This document shows, one piece after another, positions 9,304 to 17,313 of a DNA stretch of 64,000 nt. The translations under genes were made by a program, and so were the position numbers. Origin of the DNA: Xylanimonas protaetiae (lineage in GTDB: Bacteria > Actinomycetota > Actinomycetes > Actinomycetales > Cellulomonadaceae); the NCBI RefSeq assembly GCF_004135385.1, contig NZ_CP035493.1, positions 2,795,440 through 2,859,439 on the forward strand. The letters run 5' to 3'. The notes under the pieces are model-generated. The model searched no databases, was not told the origin of the DNA, and worked only from the letters and a program-made list of their open reading frames with translations. The stretch's first letter is position 1, and every line of letters starts with the position of its first letter.

Positions 9304-9837
9304 GTGGCCCGATCGGCCGTCGTGATCATCGACCTGCAGAACGGCGTCGCACCCGGCTGCCTGGACTTCGACGGCGTGGCCCGCCGGGCGCACGCCCTGG
9401 TCGTCCGCGCGCGCGACGAAGGAGTCCCCGTCGTCTGGGTGCAGGACCACGGCGGGTTCGCCGTCGGCAGCAACGACTGGGACCTGTACGGCCCGCTGGG
9501 CCGGGACGCCGGCGAGCCGCTGGTCCGCAAGGAGTACCGCGACGCGTTCGCCGGGACCGACCTGCGGGAGGTGCTCGACCGGCTCGACGTCTCGCGCCTC
9601 GTGGTCGCCGGGGCGCAGTCCGACTACTGCGTGCGGACCACCACCCAGTCCGCCGCCGCGCGCGGCTACGACGTGACCCTGGTGGGTGACGCGCACACGA
9701 CGACGGACGCCCGCTGCGGCGACGTCGTGGTCACGGCGGAACAGATCGTGGCGCACACCAACAGGTACTTCGCGGGCCTGCGCTACCCGGGACAGGCGTT
9801 CTCGGTCGCCGGTCACGAGGCGGTTGCCCTGGGGTGA
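9304..9837 (+). CDS. Isochorismatase-family cysteine hydrolase
   Basis: 177 residues from GTG 9304, chosen because GAGGAG (9291-9296) sits 7 bases upstream and the conserved [10 protein letters not shown] begins six residues in. The catalytic triad pattern of the family is visible: Asp in IDLQ, Lys in VRKEYRDAF, Cys in [11 protein letters not shown]. Members hydrolyse amides such as nicotinamide, or vinyl ethers such as isochorismate; the substrate cannot be told here. A TACGCT box at 9242 is a probable -10 element. It stands alone downstream of liv, in the same direction. Confidence 0.88.
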   Translation: MARSAVVIIDLQNGVAPGCLDFDGVARRAHALVVRARDEGVPVVWVQDHGGFAVGSNDWDLYGPLGRDAGEPLVRKEYRDAFAGTDLREVLDRLDVSRLVVAGAQSDYCVRTTTQSAAARGYDVTLVGDAHTTTDARCGDVVVTAEQIVAHTNRYFAGLRYPGQAFSVAGHEAVALG

Positions 9838-9967
9838 GACGCCCGCCGGCGTGCGGTGATGCCCGGCCGGTATCGCTACGGCGCCGAAGGTAGTAGCCAC
9901 GCCCGGGGCCCGTGCCGACCCTGGTCTCGGCGGCCCACCCGGGGCCGCCTCGACCGAGGAGCACACC

Positions 9968-10690
9968 ATGTCCCTGAGCACCAGCCACAAGGTCGTCGTC
10001 ATCGGCGGCACGAGCGGGCTCGGCCTCGCCACCGCGCAGTCCGTCGCCGCGAAGGGCGCGGCGGTCGTCGTCGCGTCGCGCAACCCCGCCACCGTGGCGG
10101 CCGCGCTGCGCGCGCTGCCGCCCACCGCCACCGGGCACGCCGTCGACGCCGCCGACCCGGCCGCCGTCGCCGCGTTCTTCGACGAGGTCGGCCCGTTCGA
10201 CCACCTCGTCTACACGGCGGGCGAGAACTTCGCCGCCACCACGCTCGACGGCTACACCGCCGACGCCGGGGCACGCTTCCTCGGCCTGCGCCTCGTGCAC
10301 ATGCTCGACGTCGTGCGCCAGGCGGTACCGCACCTGCGCGAGGGCGGTTCGATCACCCTCACCGCGGGCACCGCGGCGTTCAAGGGCGGCCCCGGCTGGT
10401 TCCTCGGCGCGGCCGTCTCGGGCGCCGTCATCTCGGCGGCCCGGTCCCTGGCCGTCGAGCTCGCACCGCTGCGCGTCAACGTCGTGGCCCCTGGCGTCGT
10501 CCGCAGCCCCCTGTGGGACGGCATGCCCGAGGCCGACCGCGAGCTCATGTACGAGGTGACCGGCAAGTCGCTGCCGCTCGGGCGGGTGGGCGAGCCCGAG
10601 GACGTGGCCCGCGAGTACGTCCACCTCATCGAGCAGGGCTACGCCACGGGCGTGGTCAGCGTCGTCGACGGCGGCACGGTGCTCGTCTGA
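9968..10690 (+). CDS. Atypical SDR-family protein lacking the YxxxK pair
   Basis: 240 residues, ATG preceded by GAGGAG. The Rossmann nucleotide motif GGTSGLG is at residues 13-19, and the C-terminal PGVVRSPLW and VDGG elements are present. Aligning the segment before ELAPLRVN with classical SDRs puts Gly147 where the catalytic Tyr should be and Ser151 at the Lys; the usual Ser position reads LTAGTA. It can probably bind NAD(P) but lacks the standard proton relay. Family knowledge suggests a divergent SDR subgroup rather than decay, because the frame and remaining motifs are intact. Confidence 0.85.
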   Translation: MSLSTSHKVVVIGGTSGLGLATAQSVAAKGAAVVVASRNPATVAAALRALPPTATGHAVDAADPAAVAAFFDEVGPFDHLVYTAGENFAATTLDGYTADAGARFLGLRLVHMLDVVRQAVPHLREGGSITLTAGTAAFKGGPGWFLGAAVSGAVISAARSLAVELAPLRVNVVAPGVVRSPLWDGMPEADRELMYEVTGKSLPLGRVGEPEDVAREYVHLIEQGYATGVVSVVDGGTVLV

Positions 10691-10769
10691 GCACGCGGCC
10701 CCGGCGGGCCGAGCCGTGAAGACCGGCGGGCCCGGGCCGCGCGGGACGACGCCGGCGAGGCCATGATGG

Positions 10770-10801
10770 TCGTCACGGCGGCGGACGCGCCGCCGTGACG
10801 A
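10770..10801. terminator. Perfect 14-bp hairpin between the SDR and LysR genes
   Basis: Arms 10770-10783 and 10788-10801 are exact complements around a GACG loop. No T-run follows. It is either a terminator for the upstream SDR or part of the regulatory region of the LysR gene, which starts 33 bases on. Confidence 0.6.
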
Positions 10802-10834
10802 GCGACCGACGCGGCGAAGGCAGCGGGGAGCAGC

Positions 10835-11749
10835 ATGGACGTCGACCTGCGCAAGCTGCGCTACTTCGTCGCCGTCGCCCGGACGACGTCGATGCGGGCG
10901 GCCGCCGACCGGCTCTTCGTCGCCCAGCCGGTGCTCACCCGCCAGCTGCGCGCCCTGGAGCAGGAGCTCGGCGTGCGGCTGCTCGACCGGTCGCACCTGG
11001 GCACCACGCTCACCCCCGCGGGCGAGCAGGTGCTCGAGGACGCGCTGCCACTCCTGCAGGCCGCCGACGCGCTCGCCCGCCGGGCGGGGCGGGCGGCCGA
11101 CGATCGGCGGCTGTTCACCGTCGCGTTCATGCCCGGCCTGGTGGTCACTGCGATGGCGTCCCGGTTCTCCGACACCCACCCGGGCTGGGACACCGACGTC
11201 GTGCGCACGTCGTTCGCCGACCAGGTCACGGTGCTGCACGACGGCACCGCCGACGTCGCGTTCGTCCGCTACCCGTTCGACGAGACCGGGCTGGCGGTCA
11301 CCCCGCTGGCCGAGGAACCCCGGGTGGTCGCGCTGCGGCACGACCACCCGCTCGCGGGACGCGAGCGCATCGACGTGCGCGCGCTGGAGGACGAGCCGCT
11401 GCTCGACTCGCCCGACCTCGTGCCCGGGTGGGCCGGGGACTTCCTGCCGACCACGCGCCCGGGGGTGACGTCGCGGTCGATGGAGGAGAAGCTCGAGCAC
11501 GTCGCGGCCCGGCGCGGCATCGCGATCGTCGGGGCGTCGGTCGCGGGGCTGTACCCGCGGCCCGAGGTCGTGTACCGGGAGCTCGACGGCGTCCCCGACG
11601 CGCGCGTCGCCCTCGCCTCGGCGGCGCACCGGACCGCGCCCGAGATCGCCGCGTTCCGGCGCGTGGCGCTCGAGCTGGCCGTCCCGACGCTCGGCGCCAG
11701 CTTCCGCGCCTGGCGGGGCGCGCCGGACGCGGCCCGCGCGGAGGCGTAG
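10835..11749 (+). CDS. LysR-family transcriptional regulator
   Basis: 304 residues; ATG with GGGGAG upstream. The N-terminal winged helix-turn-helix is typical (LRKLRYFVAVARTTSMRAAADRL, then the recognition helix VAQPVLTRQLRALEQELG). The remaining 230 residues form the LysR substrate-binding fold. Target and inducer are unknown. The SDR upstream is in the same direction, not divergent, so the usual LysR target rule gives no clear partner. Autoregulation through the 144-bp upstream gap is likely. Confidence 0.92.
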   Translation: MDVDLRKLRYFVAVARTTSMRAAADRLFVAQPVLTRQLRALEQELGVRLLDRSHLGTTLTPAGEQVLEDALPLLQAADALARRAGRAADDRRLFTVAFMPGLVVTAMASRFSDTHPGWDTDVVRTSFADQVTVLHDGTADVAFVRYPFDETGLAVTPLAEEPRVVALRHDHPLAGRERIDVRALEDEPLLDSPDLVPGWAGDFLPTTRPGVTSRSMEEKLEHVAARRGIAIVGASVAGLYPRPEVVYRELDGVPDARVALASAAHRTAPEIAAFRRVALELAVPTLGASFRAWRGAPDAARAEA

Positions 11750-11795
11750 TGCCTGACGGAGCGGCTGGGCAGGGCAGGGCGCCTTCTCGCCCGCG

Positions 11796-12626
11796 CTACT
11801 CGCCGGGGTTGCCGCCCGGCACGTCGAAGATCTCCTCCAGCGTCCGGACCGCGTGCCGCGCCATGGATGAAGCGAGGTCGCGCCCGACGTAGCGGACGTG
11901 CCAGCCCTCGGGGGCGTACCCGGTGATGTCGACGACGTCGGGCGTGTACCGCAGCAGGAAGCCGAACTCCGTGACGTGCGCCGCGATCCACCGGCCCTCC
12001 ACGGTGCCGGCGAAGCAGGGGCTGAAGTCGCACGCGGGCTGGGTCGAGCTGCCCAGGTCGACGGCCAGGCCGGTCTGGTGCTCGCTGTGCCCGGGCGGGG
12101 CGGAGACCTTGTCCGCCGCGGCGCGCCCGAGCTTGCGCACCCAGCCGTCGTAGGTGGAGACCTGGTAACCGTAGGAGCGGTAGGCGCTGCGCAGCGTCAG
12201 GTGCACGCCGTCCTGCTCCGCGGCGGCCAGCATGGCGGTCAGGTCCGCGGCCACGACCGGCTGGACGAGGTAGCCGCGCACCGTGGTCAGGTCCGGCACG
12301 TAGTCGGCGGGGTCGAGCGGCGTCCGCCTGTTGACCACGACCCAGGGGCTCGCGGGATCGGTCGGGGAGTGCGCCGTCAGGTCGAGGTCGGTCGGGCCCG
12401 GGTGTGCGGTCTCGTCGACCGGCGCCGGTGTGGGCGGCGTCGGCGCGCGGTCGGGGGCCGCCCGGCCGGCCGCCGCCACGCCGCCGATGCCAGGACCGGG
12501 TGGGGCTGCGGCGGGGACGGGGGCGCACGCGGCGACCAGGCCCGCGAGGCCTACGAGGCATACGAAGGCGAGGACGGCGGCGGCGAGCGGCCGGGTGGCA
12601 GAGCGAGCGGATCGGGTGGGGTTCAC
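11796..12626 (-). CDS. VanY-type D,D-carboxypeptidase-like lipoprotein
   Basis: Start set at GTG 12626, giving a short basic N-terminus, a hydrophobic core and the lipobox LVAAC; longer starts would run into the divergent sigma gene. Predicted 276 residues. The peptidase M15B core shows the zinc and active-site motifs SEHQTGLAVD and EGWHVRYVG plus LRSAYRSYGYQ. Such enzymes trim the terminal D-Ala of peptidoglycan stems outside the membrane. Two Cys (ACDFSPC) could form a disulfide. Convergent with LysR; divergent from the sigma gene with a shared 14-bp inverted repeat pair. Confidence 0.88.
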   Translation of the reverse strand: MNPTRSARSATRPLAAAVLAFVCLVGLAGLVAACAPVPAAAPPGPGIGGVAAAGRAAPDRAPTPPTPAPVDETAHPGPTDLDLTAHSPTDPASPWVVVNRRTPLDPADYVPDLTTVRGYLVQPVVAADLTAMLAAAEQDGVHLTLRSAYRSYGYQVSTYDGWVRKLGRAAADKVSAPPGHSEHQTGLAVDLGSSTQPACDFSPCFAGTVEGRWIAAHVTEFGFLLRYTPDVVDITGYAPEGWHVRYVGRDLASSMARHAVRTLEEIFDVPGGNPGE

Positions 12627-12630
12627 GCCA

Positions 12631-12731
12631 CGGTCAGTGTCCGGCGGGGATCGTCCGATGCCATCGCGGACCTGTGACGGAGGCCATGGGCGAGGGTGTG
12701 TCATGGACCTGGCGCTCCCGGACACTGACCG
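12631..12731. promoter_or_regulatory. Divergent control region with a spaced perfect 14-bp inverted repeat
   Basis: CGGTCAGTGTCCGG at 12631-12644 is exactly repeated in inverse orientation as CCGGACACTGACCG at 12718-12731, 73 bp apart. The first copy abuts the VanY start and the second lies at the sigma-factor 5' end. The symmetric placement suggests a looping operator or two mirror-image promoter or operator elements. Confidence 0.5.
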
Positions 12732-13348
12732 GGGCGAGCGCAGTGCTCTCGCCCCTGGAGGTACCCCTGCCGATCCCTGACGAGCCGCAGTCCGTCGACG
12801 TCGTCTCCGCCCCTGTCGTCTCCGGCCCCGTCGTCTCCGACCCCTCCGGGGAGCTCAGCGCGAGCGAGGCGGAGGCGCTCTTCGCCGCGCACGCCCGCAC
12901 CGTCTACCGGTATGCGCGCACGCGGGTGTCGGCGGCCGACGCCGAGGACGTCGTGGCGGAGGTCTTCGCGATCGCCTGGCGCAAGCGGGACGCGGTGCTG
13001 GTCGACTCGCGGGCGTGGCTGCTGGGGGTGGCACGGCGGGTCCTGGCGAACCAGGTGCGGGCCCAGGGCCGGCGGGCCGCGCTGACCGAGCGCCTGCGCG
13101 CCGCGCCGGCCCCGCCCGTGCCCGACGGCACGGGCCTGGTGCGCGAGGTCGACGAGCTCCGCCGGGCGCTGGCCCGGCTGCGCCCCGCGGACCGCGAGGT
13201 GATCGCCCTGCTCGCGAGCGCCGAGCTCACGACGGCGGAGGTGGCCGAGGCCCTCGGGTGCTCACCGGCCGGCGCCGCGACCCGGGTGCACCGTGCGCGC
13301 CGCCGCCTGCGGGCGGTCTACCGCCCCTCGACCGAGGAAGGAGCCTGA
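12686..13348 (+). CDS. ECF-like sigma-70 family sigma factor
   Basis: Region 2 is recognisable (LFAAHARTVYRYARTRVSAADAEDVVAEVFAIAW), as is a region 4 helix-turn-helix (LTTAEVAEALGCSPAGAATRVHRARRRL). The start is uncertain: ATG 12686 has GGAGG only 2 bases away, and GTG 12698 or GTG 12743 are alternatives; about 170-220 residues result. It should redirect RNA polymerase to a small regulon. The next gene starts two bases after the stop region with a strong ribosome-binding site and encodes a single-pass membrane protein, fitting a sigma/anti-sigma pair. An inverted repeat copy lies at its 5' end. Confidence 0.85.
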   Translation: MGEGVSWTWRSRTLTGASAVLSPLEVPLPIPDEPQSVDVVSAPVVSGPVVSDPSGELSASEAEALFAAHARTVYRYARTRVSAADAEDVVAEVFAIAWRKRDAVLVDSRAWLLGVARRVLANQVRAQGRRAALTERLRAAPAPPVPDGTGLVREVDELRRALARLRPADREVIALLASAELTTAEVAEALGCSPAGAATRVHRARRRLRAVYRPSTEEGA

Positions 13349-13349
13349 C

Positions 13350-14312
13350 GTGGAGGACGAGCTCGCACGCCTCCGGCGTGCCCTGCGGGACGCGGACCGG
13401 GAGCTGGACCTGGCCCGGGTCTTCGCCGAGTCCCGGGACCGCGCGCTCACGGGCGTGACGGCGCGGGAGCGTACGCGCCGCCGCCGGAGGCCGTTGCGTG
13501 GGGGCGCTCACCGCGACCGCGGGGGTGTGGTCACGATCCCGCTGGACGTGCCGGAGGCGGGCCCCGCGTCCGTCCGCGCGCCGCGCCGTCCGTTCGCCCG
13601 GCGGGCGCTCGTGACGTCGCTCGCGCTCGCCGCGGCCGTGGTCGCCGCCGTCGCCTTCGGGCTCCCCGGCGACGAGTCTGCGGTGTCCCCGTCGGCCACC
13701 GCCGGTGCCCCGGCGGCGTCGCCGGTCCCGACGACGCCGCCGCAGGGCGCCGCTCAGCGGATCGCGGCGGCGACGTCCGCCGACGGCCTCTGCTACGTGC
13801 GCACCCGGGCGAGGCTGGGCGACGACGCGCCGGTCACCCAGGTCGACCGGCTGGCTGGCTCGCCCGCCACGCCGACGGTCGACCTGGCACGGCAGCCTCT
13901 CCTGGCTCTGCGGGAGGCGGGGCTCGCCGCGCTGCGCGACCTGCGTGCGGGCCGGGCGGACGTCTGGGGCACCGTGGTCTCCCTCGGCGTCGAGCAGACT
14001 GACGGCACGCAGGCCGAGCGTGTCCGCGCGACGACGCCGGGGCCGCCCGTGCGGGGCGGCCGGGTCACCCGCGTCGAGTACCTCGTCGACCGGGTGACCT
14101 GGCTGCCCCGCACCCAGGAGGTCCGGGCCGTCACCGACGACGGCGACGAGCTCGTCCTGGTCAGCGACCTCGCGTGGCTCGGCTGCGAGGGGCACGACGT
14201 CGACACGTCCGGCGCGGGGACCGGGAGGTCGACGGTCGACGAGGCCCCGGCAGACGGCCCCGCCGGCGTGGCCCGTGACCAGGACGGCCACGCCGGCGTG
14301 GCCCGTGACTAG
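13350..14312 (+). CDS. Single-pass membrane protein, putative anti-sigma partner
   Basis: 320 residues from GTG 13350, with GGAAGGAG six bases upstream. A charged cytoplasmic N-terminus (ELARLRRALRDADREL) precedes one membrane helix near residues 87-108 (ALVTSLALAAAVVAAVAFGL); an extracytoplasmic domain follows. No zinc-binding HxxxCxxC anti-sigma motif is seen; the protein resembles the CU044_5270-type partners found beside such sigma genes. The role is inferred from co-transcription with the sigma gene. The C-terminus contains a duplicated 9-residue stretch, and the stop overlaps the stop of the convergent binding-protein gene in a shared CTAG. Confidence 0.7.
   Translation: MEDELARLRRALRDADRELDLARVFAESRDRALTGVTARERTRRRRRPLRGGAHRDRGGVVTIPLDVPEAGPASVRAPRRPFARRALVTSLALAAAVVAAVAFGLPGDESAVSPSATAGAPAASPVPTTPPQGAAQRIAAATSADGLCYVRTRARLGDDAPVTQVDRLAGSPATPTVDLARQPLLALREAGLAALRDLRAGRADVWGTVVSLGVEQTDGTQAERVRATTPGPPVRGGRVTRVEYLVDRVTWLPRTQEVRAVTDDGDELVLVSDLAWLGCEGHDVDTSGAGTGRSTVDEAPADGPAGVARDQDGHAGVARD
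14253..14309 (+). repeat. Two 27-bp direct repeats at the end of the membrane protein gene
   Basis: Copies 14253-14279 and 14283-14309 match at 26 of 27 positions, with a 30-bp period. They encode DGPAGVARD and DGHAGVARD. The second copy ends at the stop and touches the convergent gene. Confidence 0.85.
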
Positions 14313-15589
14313 TTGGTGCGCGTGATGGTGTTGTCCGCGCCGTACTTGTAGATGCCGATCGAGGCGCCCTGCGGGTCGCCGTTCTCGTCGAAGGTGACCT
14401 TGCCGGAGTAGCCGTCGTAGTCGGCGACGCCGCCGTCGTTGATGATCTTGGCGCAGTCGGCGAAGCTCGTGCACGGGGTGCCGTCGCCCGAGCCGCCCGA
14501 GACCTCCTGCATCTTGCCCGCGATGTCGGCGCCCTTGACCGACTTCGCGGCGAGCGCCGAGAGCGCGATGAGGGTGACCGCGTCGTACGACTCGCCCGCA
14601 TAGGTGAACGTGGCGATCTTGTCGTTGCCCTTGCCGGTCCAGAAGTCCTGGAGACGGCTCTGGAAGTCGTCCTCGAGCGCCGGGCCGGGGATCGTGCCCT
14701 GGGCGCCCTCGAGCGAGACGGTGATGGGCGTCTTGCTCGACGCGCTGTAGTCGGTCGTGTTGCCGTCGACCATGTAGAGCTGGTCGCCGGTGACGCCCGC
14801 GTTGACCAGCAGCGGGGCGATGGTCACGAACTGCGCGAACGAGACGACGACGACGGCGTCGGGGTTCGCCGCGGTGACCTGGGCGACCTGCGCGTCGAAC
14901 GTCGTGTCGCCGACGTTGAAGGACGCCTGGGCGACGACCTGGCCGCCCGCGGCCTCGAAGGTCTCCTTGATCTGGGCGTCGAGGCCGGTGCCGTAGGCGT
15001 CGTTCTGGTAGATGATGCCGAGGGTCTTGTGCCCGTCCTCGGCGATGAGGTTGCCCAGCACCTCGCCCTGGAGGAAGTCGCTCGGCGCGGTGCGGAAGTA
15101 GAGGCCCTGGTCGTCCCAGGTGGTGAAGTCCGGCGACGTGTTCGACGGCGAGACCGTGAGGATCCCGGCCGCGATGTTGCCGTCGAGGATGATCTTCGAG
15201 ACGCCCGACGACGCGGCGCCGACCATCGCGGTGACGCCGGCGCTGCGGAGGCGCTCGATCGACGTCTCGAACGCCTTGGTGTCCGTGTCGCCCTCGTCGG
15301 TCGCGGTGTAGTTGATCGTGATGCCGGCGTTCGCCTCGTTCACCTCCTGCACGGCGAGGCCGACGCCGCCCTCCATGGGGGCGTCGAGGAACGAGAGCGA
15401 ACCGGTCTGGGGCAGCAGCGAGCCGAGCTCGAGCGTGAGAGGGGCCGACGACTGGGCGTCGGCGGCGGGGGACGTGCCCTCGTCCGACGAGGGCGTGGAC
15501 GAGGAGCAGGCTGCGAGCACGAGGGAGGTCGCGCTGAGCAGCGCGACGCCCCCCACTGCGCGCAGGCGGGAACGGGAGGTGATGGCCAT
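14309..15589 (-). CDS. Branched-chain amino-acid-type ABC substrate-binding lipoprotein
   Basis: 426 residues from the ATG ending at 15589, with GAAGGTG upstream. Lipoprotein signal: basic start, hydrophobic core and lipobox LVLAAC near residue 27, then a Ser/Thr/Asp-rich tether. The body is a periplasmic-binding-protein type I fold as in LivJ (LELGSLLPQTGSLSFLDAPM, then TDTKAFETSIERL and IYQNDAYGTGL). It should capture ligand outside the membrane and deliver it to LivHM. It lies 5 kb from livHMGF on the opposite strand; no other Liv-type permease is in the window, so the partnership is inferred. Confidence 0.9.
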   Translation of the reverse strand: MAITSRSRLRAVGGVALLSATSLVLAACSSSTPSSDEGTSPAADAQSSAPLTLELGSLLPQTGSLSFLDAPMEGGVGLAVQEVNEANAGITINYTATDEGDTDTKAFETSIERLRSAGVTAMVGAASSGVSKIILDGNIAAGILTVSPSNTSPDFTTWDDQGLYFRTAPSDFLQGEVLGNLIAEDGHKTLGIIYQNDAYGTGLDAQIKETFEAAGGQVVAQASFNVGDTTFDAQVAQVTAANPDAVVVVSFAQFVTIAPLLVNAGVTGDQLYMVDGNTTDYSASSKTPITVSLEGAQGTIPGPALEDDFQSRLQDFWTGKGNDKIATFTYAGESYDAVTLIALSALAAKSVKGADIAGKMQEVSGGSGDGTPCTSFADCAKIINDGGVADYDGYSGKVTFDENGDPQGASIGIYKYGADNTITRTN

Positions 15590-15729
15590 GGTGCACACCT
15601 TCTGCGCTGAAGAGGCTGTCTGACAAGACTTTCGTGTCCGGAGGTCGCCCGCCGGATCCGGCATATGGTGCCACACCGCGCGACCTGCTGCGTCGGGGTT
15701 TCGGGGCGACTTTTCCGGCACCGCGCGGC

Positions 15730-16128
15730 CTACCCCGGCAGGGGTACCAGCACGCAGATCTCGAAGCCGTCGTGCTCGCGCCGCAGCAGGTAGCGCACCC
15801 GCTCCACCGCCTGCTCGCCCGCGTACTGGTCGCGGTAGCTCCAGCGCACCTGGGCCCACACGAGCGCGTCGCTCAGGGCGTCGGCGTCCTCGACCTGCGG
15901 CACCGCGGCGACGACGTCGCGGGCGCGGTGCGCCTCGAGCCGCGGCCGCAGCGCCGCGTGGACGGTGCCGGCGTCGGGCGCGGGAAGCGACCCGTCGGCA
16001 CCCACCAGGAGGGCCGGGAACGCGACCCTGGCGGCGATGCCCTCGAGGTCGCCTGCGCCGAGCGCCAGGCCGTAGCCCACGAAGAACGCCAGCAGGTCCT
16101 CGCGGTCGTACGCCGTCGTCGCGCCCAT
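15730..16128 (-). CDS. Small NTF2/SnoaL-like protein of unknown function
   Basis: 132 residues, no signal or membrane helix. The helix-rich start (EDLLAFFVGYGLALGAGDLEGIAARVAFPALLV) followed by a beta-rich C-terminus (VWAQVRWSYRD, RYLLRREHDGFEICVLVPL) suggests the NTF2 cone fold, as in SnoaL or DUF4440-type proteins. A TACCCT box on the coding strand (16141-16136) lies 7 bases before the ATG with no ribosome-binding site, so translation is probably leaderless. No substrate can be assigned. Confidence 0.65.
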   Translation of the reverse strand: MGATTAYDREDLLAFFVGYGLALGAGDLEGIAARVAFPALLVGADGSLPAPDAGTVHAALRPRLEAHRARDVVAAVPQVEDADALSDALVWAQVRWSYRDQYAGEQAVERVRYLLRREHDGFEICVLVPLPG

Positions 16129-16148
16129 GCGGTCCAGGGTAGGCGGGG

Positions 16149-16180
16149 CCGTCCCGCCACGCGCGAGCGTGGTGGGACGG
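16149..16180 (-). terminator. Hairpin terminator after the RIO-like kinase gene
   Basis: A 14-bp stem (one G-T wobble) at 16149-16162 and 16167-16180 encloses a four-base loop, reading GCGA on the plus strand. It lies 13 bases past the RIO gene stop and just upstream of the next gene promoter. Confidence 0.7.
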
Positions 16181-16192
16181 TCCCCCGGGGCG

Positions 16193-17014
16193 CTACCAGG
16201 CCTGCGCGTAGACCTCGGCGAAGAGCTCGTCGGGGTCGGTCTCCAGGCCGCGCGCCGTGAACCACGCGCACATGTTCACGCAGTCGCGGTGCAGGAACTC
16301 CACCGCGAACGGGCTGGCGGCCAGGTCGACCACCTGCGGCACGTCGATGATGACGAGCCGCTCGCCGTCGGCCAGCACGTTGTACGGCGACAGGTCGCCG
16401 TGCGCCCAGCCGAGCCGGGCGATCGTGCCCATGGCGTCGCGCAGCTGCTCGAGGTAGCCGGCGACGACGTCGCGGTCCGGCCGGGCCTGGGCGAGGCGCG
16501 GTGCCGCGGCCCAGGCGCCGTCGTCGGACTGCGTGCCGACGAACTCCATGAGGATCTCGGTGCCGTCGATCTGCACCGGGTACGGGACGGGCGCGCCCGC
16601 GTCGTACAGGGTGCACAGGGCGTCGAACTCGACCTGCGCCCAGTGGCCGGCGCGCACGGCCCGGCCGTACTCGGACTTGCGGTTGTCGGCCGCGCGCTGG
16701 TCGCGCGACTTCTTCACCTTGCGGCCCTCGGAGTACGAGTCGTCGCGGGTGAACTGGCGGTGCTCGTGGCCGCGGTACCGCTTGGCGGCGAGCAGGGACC
16801 ACTGGTCGGGGTCGTCGGGCACGGCGCGCTCGACGAGGAACACGTCGGCCTCCTTGCCCGTCTTGAGGATGCCGAGCTCGGTGTCGAGCGCGGCGGACGC
16901 GGTGACGATCCAGGAGGGGTGGGGCTGGGGGCCGCGCTGACCCTTGGCCACGGAGGTCCAGGTGGACCAGCGGGTGCCGGGCGCGGGCAGGTCGTACGTG
17001 TCCGGAGCGGACAT
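16193..17014 (-). CDS. RIO-type serine protein kinase
   Basis: 273 residues. RIO1-family features appear in order: the P-loop-like GKEADVFL near residue 53, the ATP-binding Lys in LLAAKRYRG, the long charged insert RKVKKSRDQRAADNRKSEYGRA, the catalytic loop HGDLSPYNVL and the metal-binding IIDVPQ. Bacterial members are thought to act on ribosome biogenesis or as ATPases, but substrates are unknown. The gene is monocistronic: an inverted repeat lies upstream and a hairpin downstream. Confidence 0.9.
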   Translation of the reverse strand: MSAPDTYDLPAPGTRWSTWTSVAKGQRGPQPHPSWIVTASAALDTELGILKTGKEADVFLVERAVPDDPDQWSLLAAKRYRGHEHRQFTRDDSYSEGRKVKKSRDQRAADNRKSEYGRAVRAGHWAQVEFDALCTLYDAGAPVPYPVQIDGTEILMEFVGTQSDDGAWAAAPRLAQARPDRDVVAGYLEQLRDAMGTIARLGWAHGDLSPYNVLADGERLVIIDVPQVVDLAASPFAVEFLHRDCVNMCAWFTARGLETDPDELFAEVYAQAW

Positions 17015-17054
17015 GGTGGGGGTCTCCTCAGGGGAAGGTGGCGGGCTTCGCTGC

Positions 17055-17112
17055 CCTGCCTCCCGGCGACCCAGGGGTTGCGCGCGTGCTCAGGGGCGGT
17101 GCGGGAGGCAGG
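17055..17112. repeat. Perfect 11-bp inverted repeat upstream of the RIO gene
   Basis: CCTGCCTCCCG at 17055-17065 and CGGGAGGCAGG at 17102-17112 flank a 36-base loop in the 204-bp gap between the RIO gene start and the small membrane protein gene. It could be a terminator for the minus-strand operon that ends at 17218, or an operator. Nothing else was recognised in this gap. Confidence 0.5.
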
Positions 17113-17217
17113 CGGGAACGACGACAGTCATGGCCTTGCCTCCCTTCCGGCGGTGCACCGAGCACGTGCGTGATCGGACCCGATGCTCGCACCGTCCCGT
17201 CGCGGGGCGCCAGGCAT

Positions 17218-17313
17218 TTACGGCCGCAGCCCCGCGACCATCGCCCCGGCGGTCGCGGCGGCCAGCGCGACCAGCACCCACGTGGGCAGGTGGTGCCACC
17301 AGGGGCGGCGCAT
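17218..17313 (-). CDS. 31-residue membrane microprotein
   Basis: A short frame MRRPWWHHLPTWVLV, then a hydrophobic Ala/Val/Leu helix, then GLRP and stop. Its ATG overlaps the preceding stop as TGATG, the classic translational-coupling arrangement. One membrane helix (residues about 11-28) is flanked by a basic N-terminus, predicting N-in topology. No family was recognised; the coupling to two other membrane genes is the main evidence that it is real. It is too short for usual gene callers. Confidence 0.6.
   Translation of the reverse strand: MRRPWWHHLPTWVLVALAAATAGAMVAGLRP

Noticed and set aside
12331-12780. Plus-strand frames antisense to the VanY-like gene
   Set aside because: No domain and no start signal. 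The VanY motifs and lipobox are on the minus strand.
17090-17299. 69-codon minus-strand frame overlapping the 31-residue gene
   Set aside because: Basic, low-complexity translation without start signals; the alternative coupled frame at 17218-17313 is better supported.
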